Assembly: GCA_031279675.1 (NCBI GenBank)
Contig: JAITIB010000052.1
Coordinates: 1-9,622, forward strand
Source: Puniceicoccales bacterium
GTDB lineage: Bacteria; Verrucomicrobiota; Verrucomicrobiia; Opitutales; UBA953
Direction of reading: 5' to 3'
Length of the DNA stretch: 9,622 nt
Part shown: positions 1 through 5,828 of the stretch, piece after piece
Layout of the letters: every line of letters begins with the position of its first letter
Numbering within the stretch: the first letter of the stretch is position 1
Made by a program: the position numbers and the translations under genes
The notes under the pieces: model-generated
Databases searched by the model: none
Seen by the model: the letters and a program-made list of their open reading frames with translations, nothing else
Told to the model about the DNA's origin: nothing

Positions 1-224
1 GCGGGGTGGTGGATGATGGTGGAGTCGAGGCCGGCCATGTCGTCGCGGCGGTGCACCATGTCTTTCCACCAGGCTTGCTTGATGTTGTTGCGCAGTTCGA
101 CGCCGAGGGGGCCGTAGTCGAAAAATCCGTTGAATCCTCCGTAGAGTTCGGAGGAGGGGAAGACGAACCCGCGGCGTTTGCACAGGTTGATGATGTTGTC
201 CATGAGAGTGGTGTCGTTGGCCAT
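1..224 (-). CDS. glyQS: glycyl-tRNA synthetase, single-chain class II type (N-terminal part, runs off the left edge)
   Basis: The first 74 codons are visible, reading leftwards from an ATG at 224-222. The protein would charge tRNA-Gly with glycine in the cytoplasm. What I see: the N-terminus contains CKRRGFVFPSSELYGG (residues 15-30), then FDYGPLGVELRNNIKQAWW (35-53) and a run RRDDMAGLDST (59-69). This is the characteristic opening of the dimeric, eukaryote/Thermus-like GlyRS with class II motif 1, not the separate alpha/beta chains of E. coli. The start is chosen because LCKRRGF lies at the usual distance from the N-terminus in this family. There is no convincing Shine-Dalgarno sequence in front of it. 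It is divergent from the DUF362-like gene, with 143 bases between the two starts. The catalytic motifs 2 and 3 lie outside the window. The symbol could also be written glyS, depending on convention. Confidence 0.95.
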   Translation of the reverse strand, partial: MANDTTLMDNIINLCKRRGFVFPSSELYGGFNGFFDYGPLGVELRNNIKQAWWKDMVHRRDDMAGLDSTIIHHP

Positions 225-355
225 GATCTTGAGGGTGGGTGGTGCTGGATTGTCGGGGGAGGGAATAAGAACGATTGGGTTTTGGGAAACAAGTCTGGAT
301 GCCTGGGTGTGCGGAGAGGGGGATTTACCGGTTGCATGGGGGCGTGTGTTGAGAC

Positions 356-363
356 AAAGGGGG
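356..363 (+). promoter_or_regulatory. ribosome binding site for the DUF362-like gene
   Basis: The purine run AAAGGGGG lies 4 bases before the ATG at 368; its AAGG core is 7 bases away. It is one of the few good Shine-Dalgarno sequences in the window and supports this start. The 143-base gap between this gene and the divergent glycyl-tRNA synthetase gene (225-367) must hold both promoters. I saw no strong -35/-10 pair on either strand there; the gap is G-rich on the + strand. Confidence 0.6.
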
Positions 364-367
364 TGTC

Positions 368-1459
368 ATGAAGATTTTTTGCATGGAGTTTTGCGGGGTG
401 GGCGTGCGGTGGCGGGGCGTTGTGGCGGGTGCCGTTTTTGCGGTTTTGTCCGTGGCGATGCGGGCGGGTGTTTTTGCGCAGGAGGGGCGGGCGGTGACGG
501 TGGAGCCGCGGAATCATTTGTTTACGACGGCGCTTCCGGATTTTGGGGCGAAGGCGTATGATGAGGCGGTGGGGGCGTTGATGGGGGATTTTGAGAAGAC
601 GTCGGGGCGTTCCCTGCGCCCGGGGGAGCAGCGGCGCGCGGGCATCAAGGTTTACACCGCGTCCGGGCCGGGCATTGCCACGCCGAAGAATCTTGTGCGG
701 GCGGTGGTGCGCGAGTTGGAGCGCAGGGGGTTTTCGCGCGCGGGCATTCTCATTGTGGATTTGCACGGGCAGCGGTTGCGCGATTGCGGTTACCTGCCCG
801 CGTTGCCTGCGGAGGGCGAGGGGTTTGAGGGCAGTCCCGTGCTCGTTCTTGACAGCGGGAAGTATTACAATGCCCAGTGGTTGTATGAAAATCCGCTCCC
901 CTCGCGTGAGATCTTTGCCCGTCAGGGCGACTATGCCGCCGCGCTTGCCTTGAGCGACAAGCACAGCCAGTTGCCAGTCCCGCTTCTTTTTCAGGTGGAT
1001 TTCTGGATTAATCTCCCGAGCGCGATGGACAGTCCCGCGCTGGGTGTCTCCGGGGCGCTTGCCAATGCCACGCTTTGGAACATCAGCAACCAGCGCCGTT
1101 TTCTTGACAGCCCGGGCAATGCGACCAAGGCCGCCGTGGAAATTGCCGCCATCCCCGAGCTCCAGCGCACGCTCGTCTTTCACCTGCTCACGCTTGAGCG
1201 CTACCAGTATGCCGGCGCGCCCCAGTTTGATTCCAACTATTGCCTTGGCGAAAAACAACTCTGGCTGAGCGCCAACCCGCTCATTCTCGACTACCTCATG
1301 CTCCAGCGTTTCAACACCGCCCGGGCCGCGCACAACATCCCGCTCATCGAGCCCGAGCCGCCCATGTTCACGCAGGGCAACACCCCGCCCATCCAGCTCG
1401 GCCCCGTGCGCCCCGCGCAAATCCACTGGCACCGCGTCACCGCCGCCGCCCGGAGGTGA
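368..1459 (+). CDS. exported DUF362-like protein of unknown function
   Basis: A 363-residue protein with an N-terminal signal peptide: hydrophobic core at about residues 18-37, likely cut after GVFA before QEG. The body resembles the DUF362 family. It has GIKVYTASGPGIATP at 92-106, where the family has a GIKVN-type strand and a glycine-rich turn. It has a helix and strand ending LIVDLHGQRLRDCGY (128-142), a WINLP...GVSGAL segment at 213-231, and NPLILDYL at 303-310 where the family has an aspartate-containing DPVALD-type motif. The lysine/histidine-rich KxKTH segment usual before GVSGAL is replaced by SAMDSPA, and no ferredoxin-type cysteine cluster is present. The biochemical role of this family is poorly defined, so I give none. 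The next gene starts 56 bases downstream on the same strand with no evident terminator between, so they may be co-transcribed. Codon choice changes sharply within the gene (see findings). Family assignment is fairly confident; function is unknown. Confidence 0.8.
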   Translation: MKIFCMEFCGVGVRWRGVVAGAVFAVLSVAMRAGVFAQEGRAVTVEPRNHLFTTALPDFGAKAYDEAVGALMGDFEKTSGRSLRPGEQRRAGIKVYTASGPGIATPKNLVRAVVRELERRGFSRAGILIVDLHGQRLRDCGYLPALPAEGEGFEGSPVLVLDSGKYYNAQWLYENPLPSREIFARQGDYAAALALSDKHSQLPVPLLFQVDFWINLPSAMDSPALGVSGALANATLWNISNQRRFLDSPGNATKAAVEIAAIPELQRTLVFHLLTLERYQYAGAPQFDSNYCLGEKQLWLSANPLILDYLMLQRFNTARAAHNIPLIEPEPPMFTQGNTPPIQLGPVRPAQIHWHRVTAAARR

Positions 1460-1515
1460 CGCGCGCGCGCAAAAGCGCGGAACAATTTTCACGGAACCTT
1501 GTAAAATCACCCGTC

Positions 1516-2847
1516 ATGACCACCAATGCCATCTCCCCGGATAAAACAACCACCCGCGCCACCCCCGGCTTGAGCCGCCGTGGCTTTTTGCAAAAGGCAG
1601 GACTTGCCCTCGCCGCCGGCGTCACCGCCCCCGCCTTCGTCCCTGCCAGCGCCCTTGGGCGTGATGGGCACACCGCCCCCAGCAACCGCATCGCCCTTGG
1701 CGTCGTCGGCCTTGTCCAAGGCTGGGACGGCTTTCACAAGTGCGCCGGCGCCGCCGGTGTCGAAGCCGTCGGCCTCTGCGACGTGAACGCCAAGCGCCTT
1801 GACAGCAGGGTTCGGGAGACCCGTGGATGGAAGAATGGCAAGAGCGCTGTGGGGTATCCCGATTTCCGCGAAATGTTTGCCAGCGCAAAGCTGGACGCCG
1901 TCGTCCTCGGCGCCCCCGACCACTGGCACGGCATCATGGCCGTTGCCGCCGCCCGTGCCGGCCTCGACATTTATGGAGAAAAACCCCTCGCGCACACCCT
2001 TGCCGAGGGCCGCGCCATCGTCGAGGCTGTCAAACAGCACGCACGCGTTTGGCAGACCGGAAGCTGGCAGCGTTCCGGCGGCGAATTTCGCAAGGCCATC
2101 AACATCGTCCGCAACGGCCTCATTGGAAAAATCACCCGTGTCGAGGCAGGCACCCTCGGTGCTTTCCACAACGCAGGCCCCCAGCCCGCCGATTTTGGCA
2201 AGCCACCCGCCCACCTCGACTACGACATGTGGGTTGGCCCCGCCCAATGGATCCCCTATGACAGCCGCATAATCGACTTCCACTGGCGCTGGAACCTCAA
2301 CTTCGGCGGCGGCAACCTCATGGACTGGGTCGGACACCACGTGGACATCGCCCACTGGGGCATCAACAAGGACCATACCGGCCCCGTGCAGATAAAAGGC
2401 ATCAAGGCCAAGTGGGCCACCGACTATCCCTTCGACGCCCAGCGCACCTACGAGTATGAGTGCACCTACGCCGACGGGCTCGTCATGCGCGTTAACAGCG
2501 GGCGCGGCACCAAGTTCTTTGGCGAGGACGGCAAATGGGTTTACGTGGACCGCGGGCGTGTTGATGCCCGCCCGAAGAAACTGCTCAATTTCGTTCCCGG
2601 GCCCAACGATTTCCAAGCCTATGACCGCAACCATTGGCACAACTTCATTGATTGCGTGCGCACGCGCAGAGAGACCATCGCTCCTGTGGAAACCGCGCAC
2701 CGCTCCGCCAGTGTCGGGCACCTCGGGCACATCGCGCTCCTTACCGGGCGCACCATCCACTGGGATCCCGAGACCGAGACCATCAAGAACGATCCCGCCG
2801 CGAGCGCCTTCCTCAAGCCCGTGTATCGCTCACCCTGGGTGCTCTGA
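1516..2847 (+). CDS. Tat-exported Gfo/Idh/MocA-family oxidoreductase
   Basis: A 443-residue protein. A twin-arginine signal, SRRGFLQKAG (20-29), is followed by a hydrophobic stretch ending near PASALG, so export in folded form, probably with bound NAD(P), is expected. The Rossmann domain begins NRIALGVVG (57-65). A strand ending GLCDVN (86-91) follows, then LGAPDHWHG (131-139) and the family's EKPLAHTLAEG (155-165) with its conserved lysine. The C-terminal half has WRWNLNFGGGNLMDWVGHHVDIAHWG (from about 257), the G...D.G.HHVD-type segment that forms the substrate pocket. Such exported members are common in Verrucomicrobia and Planctomycetes and generally act on sugars or sugar derivatives; the substrate cannot be read here. 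The ATG at 1516 is chosen because it puts the Tat motif about 20 residues in, although the frame stays open further upstream. No Shine-Dalgarno sequence is visible. The glycine loop is atypical (see findings). A terminator follows at 2883. Confidence 0.93.
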   Translation: MTTNAISPDKTTTRATPGLSRRGFLQKAGLALAAGVTAPAFVPASALGRDGHTAPSNRIALGVVGLVQGWDGFHKCAGAAGVEAVGLCDVNAKRLDSRVRETRGWKNGKSAVGYPDFREMFASAKLDAVVLGAPDHWHGIMAVAAARAGLDIYGEKPLAHTLAEGRAIVEAVKQHARVWQTGSWQRSGGEFRKAINIVRNGLIGKITRVEAGTLGAFHNAGPQPADFGKPPAHLDYDMWVGPAQWIPYDSRIIDFHWRWNLNFGGGNLMDWVGHHVDIAHWGINKDHTGPVQIKGIKAKWATDYPFDAQRTYEYECTYADGLVMRVNSGRGTKFFGEDGKWVYVDRGRVDARPKKLLNFVPGPNDFQAYDRNHWHNFIDCVRTRRETIAPVETAHRSASVGHLGHIALLTGRTIHWDPETETIKNDPAASAFLKPVYRSPWVL

Positions 2848-2882
2848 GAAGGCGGCGCCACCGCGCCTTGTCCACCAACGCC

Positions 2883-2922
2883 ACCGGGCCGGGAACGCAT
2901 TCCCCGCCCGGTTTTGTTTTTT
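2883..2922 (+). terminator. rho-independent terminator of the oxidoreductase gene
   Basis: The left arm at 2883-2895 (ACCGGGCCGGGAA) pairs with the right arm at 2900-2912 (TTCCCCGCCCGGT): 12 of 13 pairs, one C-C mismatch, and a four-base loop CGCA. It is followed by TTTTGTTTTTTG, giving a good U tract in + strand RNA. On the minus strand the hairpin is not followed by a T run, so it probably does not terminate the converging pyrH transcript efficiently, although pyrH ends only 5 bases away. Confidence 0.88.
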
Positions 2923-2927
2923 GCAAT

Positions 2928-3674
2928 TCAGCTCACGAGCGTGCCCACCTTTTCCCCGAGGAGCGCGCGGCGGATGACGCCCGGCTCGTTCATCGAGAAA
3001 ACAAGGATTGGCATGCGGTTCGTCTGGCAGAGCGCGAAGGCCTCCGTGTCCATCACCCCGAGGCGTTTTTGCAAGGCCTCGTCGTAGCCGATCGACTCGT
3101 AGCGCGTGGCGTCCCTGTGCTTCATCGGATCCTTCGTGTAAATCCCGTCCACCTTCGTCGCCTTGAAAATGATGTCCGCCTGGATCTCGTTCGCGCGCAG
3201 AGCGGCGGCATAGTCCGTCGTGCAGTAGGGATTGCCCGTGCCGGCCACAAAAATAACGGCGCGCCCTCTTTCGAGATGACGCACCGCTTTGCGCTGGATG
3301 AACGGCTCGGCGATCTTGTCCATCGGGATCGCCGTCTGGACGCGCACCGGGATTTCGTGTTTCTCAAGACAGTCCATGATGGCGAGCCCGTTGATGACGG
3401 TGGCGAGCATCCCCATGTTGTCCCCAGTCGTCCGGTCCGTCCCGTTGTTTTGCATCCCCGCGAGGCCGCGGAAAATGTTGCCCCCGCCGACAACGAGCGC
3501 GATTTGCACCCCGAGGGCGTGAATCTCGCGCAGCTCGCCCGCGAGGCGCGCCAGCGTCGCCACGTCGATGGGATCGCCGGTCCGGGTGTTTTTGAGCGCC
3601 TCTCCGCTCAGTTTGAGGACGATGCGCTTGTAGCGCGTTTGGGCGGGGACGGATGCGACGGAGCCAGGTTTCAT
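2928..3674 (-). CDS. pyrH: UMP kinase (uridylate kinase)
   Basis: A 248-residue cytoplasmic enzyme of the amino-acid-kinase fold that phosphorylates UMP to UDP with ATP in pyrimidine nucleotide synthesis; in bacteria it is normally a hexamer. Visible motifs: KRIVLKLSGEAL (16-27), VVGGGNIFRG (61-70), DRTTGDNMGMLAT (80-92), GTGNPYCTTDYAAALRA (145-161) and KATKVDGIYTKDP (171-183). All are in family order, and the length is close to the usual 235-250. The frame could open at a GTG three codons earlier (3683), but the Shine-Dalgarno AGGGAG (3688-3683) overlaps that codon and sits 8 bases before the ATG at 3674, so the ATG is preferred. About 14 residues precede the KRIVLKLSG strand, a slightly long N-terminus. 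The gene stands alone: convergent with the oxidoreductase gene and divergent from terC. Confidence 0.97.
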   Translation of the reverse strand: MKPGSVASVPAQTRYKRIVLKLSGEALKNTRTGDPIDVATLARLAGELREIHALGVQIALVVGGGNIFRGLAGMQNNGTDRTTGDNMGMLATVINGLAIMDCLEKHEIPVRVQTAIPMDKIAEPFIQRKAVRHLERGRAVIFVAGTGNPYCTTDYAAALRANEIQADIIFKATKVDGIYTKDPMKHRDATRYESIGYDEALQKRLGVMDTEAFALCQTNRMPILVFSMNEPGVIRRALLGEKVGTLVS

Positions 3675-3682
3675 GGGAAGCA

Positions 3683-3688
3683 CTCCCT
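3683..3688 (-). promoter_or_regulatory. ribosome binding site that decides the pyrH start
   Basis: On the minus strand AGGGAG is followed by 8 bases and then ATG at 3674. The same bases overlap the alternative GTG start at 3683-3681, which therefore has no usable spacing. This is the reason for annotating pyrH from 3674. Confidence 0.75.
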
Positions 3689-3788
3689 ATGGGGGCGCGG
3701 CGGGGGGCGTCAATAGAGTAAACATTGGGCGGGCCTTCCGGTTATTTTTGCTTTGAACGGCCCGGCGCATTCCTGTTTTAGCTCCGTG

Positions 3789-4772
3789 ATGGGTCTGTTT
3801 TTTGCCAATGTGGTCGTTTCGTCCTGGGGCTGGGCCGGTTTTCTCGTGTTTATCGCGCTGATGCTCGCGCTGGACTTGGGGCTTTTTCACAAAAAAGACG
3901 AGGCGTTGCCGTTTCGGAAGGCGGTGGCGTGGTGCGGCGTGTGGGTTCTGCTCGCCGTTGTGTTTGGCGGGCTCATGTGGGCGTTCCATGGCGTGTCGGC
4001 GGCGATGACGTTTGCGGCGGGCTACGCGCTTGAGCTGGCGCTGAGTGTGGACAATCTGTTCGTGTTCCTGATGGTGTTTGCGTTTTTTGGGGTTCCGGTG
4101 GCGTTGCAGCACCGTGTGTTGTTCTGGGGGATTCTCGGCGCGGTGGTCATGCGCGGTGTGTTTATTGCGGGAGGGGTCGCGTTGGTGGAGCATTTTAGCG
4201 TGTTGATGTATGTGTTTGGTGCGTTCCTGGTTTTCACGGGGGTGCGCATGGGGTTTTCCGAACGGAAGGATGGGGAAAAAAGTCTGGGAAAAAATGTGTT
4301 TGTGCGCTTGGTGCGCCGGTTTTTCCCGGTGGCGTCGCAGTTGCACGGGCGGCGTTTTTTTGTGCGTGAAGGCGGGGGCCGGCTGCTGGTGACGCCTCTC
4401 TTTCTGGCCTTGGTGGTGATTGAGGTCTCGGATGTGATTTTTGCCGTGGACTCGATCCCGGCTGTGTTGAGCGTGCTGCCTCCGGGGATGGATTACGGGC
4501 TGAAGTTGTTCGTGGCGTTCACCTCCAATATTTTTGCCATCCTGGGGCTGCGTTCATTTTACTTTGCGCTTTCGGGGCTGGTGGGCCTGTTCCGGTTCCT
4601 GCGCGTTGGCCTTGCCTTTATCCTGGTGTTTATCGGGGGGAAAATGGTGCTTGCGGAGGCGGGTGTCGTGCATGTGCCCGTGGGCGTCTCGCTGGGGGTG
4701 CTCGCGGTGGCGTTGTTTGCGTCCGTGGTTGCGTCCGTGGTTTTGCCGGTGCGACCCCGTGGTGGCGTGTGA
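3789..4772 (+). CDS. TerC-family integral membrane protein (tellurium resistance TerC / Alx-like)
   Basis: A 327-residue, strongly hydrophobic protein with about eight to nine predicted membrane helices. TerC hallmarks are in order: ALDLGLFHKK (27-36), ALELALSVDNLFVFLMVFAFFGVP (from about 80), QHRVLFWGILGAVVMR (107-122), IEVSDVIFAVDSIPAVLSV (211-229) and FTSNIFAILGLRSFYFALS (244-262). The acidic residues D88, E212, D215 and D221 lie within membrane segments and are those thought to bind a metal ion. Family members are linked to tellurite resistance, or to manganese/calcium export at the membrane (Alx, MeeF/MeeY); which applies here is not visible. No terZABDEF stress genes lie nearby. The frame can be extended to a TTG at 3753, but the ATG at 3789 gives the usual family N-terminus; neither start has a Shine-Dalgarno sequence. 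Codons end mostly in G or T, unlike the C-ending codons of the genes from 5031 onward. I looked for a yybP-ykoY manganese riboswitch in front and did not find one. Confidence 0.93.
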   Translation: MGLFFANVVVSSWGWAGFLVFIALMLALDLGLFHKKDEALPFRKAVAWCGVWVLLAVVFGGLMWAFHGVSAAMTFAAGYALELALSVDNLFVFLMVFAFFGVPVALQHRVLFWGILGAVVMRGVFIAGGVALVEHFSVLMYVFGAFLVFTGVRMGFSERKDGEKSLGKNVFVRLVRRFFPVASQLHGRRFFVREGGGRLLVTPLFLALVVIEVSDVIFAVDSIPAVLSVLPPGMDYGLKLFVAFTSNIFAILGLRSFYFALSGLVGLFRFLRVGLAFILVFIGGKMVLAEAGVVHVPVGVSLGVLAVALFASVVASVVLPVRPRGGV

Positions 4773-4833
4773 CTGCGGCTGTGTCCCCGGGCGAGAGTCC
4801 GTCCCGATGGTTTGCGGGAAGTCGCCGGGAGCA

Positions 4834-4888
4834 AAAGTGTGCATTGGGGGGAAATTTTCCTTGCAAGGGTGTTTCCCTCGTGCACTTT
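4834..4888. other. imperfect inverted repeat between terC and tRNA-Leu
   Basis: The 140 bases between terC and the tRNA hold no gene that I can support. Within them the pieces AAAG (4834-4837), TGCA (4840-4843) and GGGAAA (4849-4854) are matched in mirror order by TTTCCC (4872-4877), TGCA (4881-4884) and CTTT (4885-4888). The loop contains the perfect palindrome CCTTGCAAGG (4859-4868). This could fold as an interrupted hairpin in RNA or be a protein-binding dyad in DNA. It lacks a terminator-like T run. TTGCAA at 4861 with ACTTTC 17 bases later could also be a poor promoter for the tRNA; both readings are weak. Confidence 0.35.
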
Positions 4889-4912
4889 CCCGCGCCCACG
4901 CAACCATTTGAT

Positions 4913-4997
4913 GCTCAGGTGGTGAAATTGGCAGACACGCATGCTTGAGGTGCATGTGCCGAAAGGCTTAGGGGTTCAAGTCCCCTCCTGAGCACCA
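4913..4997 (+). tRNA. tRNA-Leu, anticodon GAG
   Basis: An 85-base gene with encoded CCA. The acceptor arm GCTCAGG (4913-4919) pairs fully with CCTGAGC (4987-4993), followed by A as discriminator (the identity base for leucine) and CCA (4995-4997). The anticodon stem CATGC/GCATG encloses the loop TTGAGGT, with GAG at 4947-4949, reading CUC and CUU codons. The T arm is AGGGG-TTCAAGT-CCCCT. A long variable arm (around TGCCGAAAGGCT) marks it as a class II tRNA, as leucine tRNAs are. The lipoprotein gene starts 33 bases after it; a short GCGG-GAACA-CCGC hairpin without a T run lies in that gap, so read-through into the operon is possible. Confidence 0.97.
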
Positions 4998-5030
4998 TGT
5001 TTTAGCGGGAACACCGCATCACGCCACACC

Positions 5031-5804
5031 ATGATTCGTCCCATCGTTTTTTTCCTCAGTGCAGGGCTGGCAATTCTTGCCGCTTGCGGTCCTGTCAAGA
5101 ATGTGCCCGCGCTGCTCCCCGAGACCGACGACCCCCTTTACAAGCAGGCGCAGGAGGATCTCAAGACAGGGCGTCTCGCGCATGCCCGCGAAAAGTTCAA
5201 CACCCTCCTTTACCAGCGTTCCGGCAGGGCGCCCGAGACACAGTTTGAAGTCGGGCGGCTCTGCCTTGACCCGCAGATCAACGACCCGCTCGCCGCGATA
5301 CACCATCTCCGCCAGTATCTTCTTGAGCGTCCCGACACGGAGCAATCCGCCCAAGTCAGGGAGCTCATCCACAAGGGCGAAAAAATGTTCCTCCAAGGCA
5401 TCCAAGGCCGCCTCTTTGCGCCCGTGCTCAACCGCTATGAGCTTGATGAAAAGCTCAACGCCACCCTTCGCGAAAACAACCTCCTGAAGCGCGACATCGA
5501 GAAATTCCGCCTGCGCATTGCCCAGCTCGAACAGATTCCCGCGCGCCCCTTCTCCACCGACGCGTCCGTCAATGCGACCCGCTCCGCTGAACCGTCCCCT
5601 GTGCAGCATTCCCCGCCGCAACCGCCTCCTCCCGCGCCACCAAGGCGATACACCGTCCAGGCTGGCGACACGCTTTACAAAATCAGCCACAAACTCTACG
5701 GCACCGGTGTGCGCTACAGGGAGATTTTCGACGCCAACCGTGACAAGCTCCCCCACGAGAGAACTCCGCTCAAGATTGGGTGGGAGCTTAAAATCCCGCA
5801 GTAA
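5031..5804 (+). CDS. LysM-domain lipoprotein with helical repeat region
   Basis: A 257-residue envelope protein. The N-terminus MIRPIVFFLSAGLAILAAC is a lipoprotein signal with lipobox LAAC, so C19 would be lipidated. Residues about 34-125 are helical and resemble TPR-like repeats (DPLYKQAQEDLKTGRLAHA, then DPLAAIHHLRQYLLERPD). Residues about 140-170 look like a short coiled coil (ELDEKLNATLRENNLLKRD). A proline-rich linker (about 185-204) leads to a C-terminal LysM module, RRYTVQAGDTLYKISHKLYG (from 205) to IGWELKIPQ, which normally binds the N-acetylglucosamine backbone of peptidoglycan. The layout suggests an adaptor tethered to the membrane by its lipid and to the cell wall by LysM, with the helical part available for partners; this is inference. 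No catalytic domain is visible. It starts 33 bases after the tRNA and is followed after 24 bases by the next gene, probably in one operon. Confidence 0.92.
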   Translation: MIRPIVFFLSAGLAILAACGPVKNVPALLPETDDPLYKQAQEDLKTGRLAHAREKFNTLLYQRSGRAPETQFEVGRLCLDPQINDPLAAIHHLRQYLLERPDTEQSAQVRELIHKGEKMFLQGIQGRLFAPVLNRYELDEKLNATLRENNLLKRDIEKFRLRIAQLEQIPARPFSTDASVNATRSAEPSPVQHSPPQPPPPAPPRRYTVQAGDTLYKISHKLYGTGVRYREIFDANRDKLPHERTPLKIGWELKIPQ

Positions 5805-5828
5805 CCGTCCCCGCGTTTCCCTTCCAAA

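Noticed and set aside
1452..1459. Perfect-looking Shine-Dalgarno GGAGGTGA
   Set aside because: It lies at the stop of the DUF362-like gene, 56 bases before the next start, which is far too distant to serve it.
1461..1507. CGCGC-AAAA-GCGCG hairpin and a TAAAAT -10-like box before the oxidoreductase gene
   Set aside because: The hairpin has no T run, so it is not a convincing terminator. The TAAAAT box (1502-1507) has no -35 partner and lies only 8 bases before the ATG.
1240..1515. Upstream extension of the oxidoreductase to an ATG at 1240
   Set aside because: It would bury the twin-arginine signal more than 100 residues inside the protein and overlap the DUF362-like gene. The ATG at 1516 places the signal correctly.
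1507..2760. Long open frame (417 codons) on the minus strand opposite the oxidoreductase gene
   Set aside because: It is antisense to a gene with clear family motifs; the strong C-ending codon bias of that gene removes stops from this antisense frame. The translation is valine/glycine/alanine-rich without motifs.
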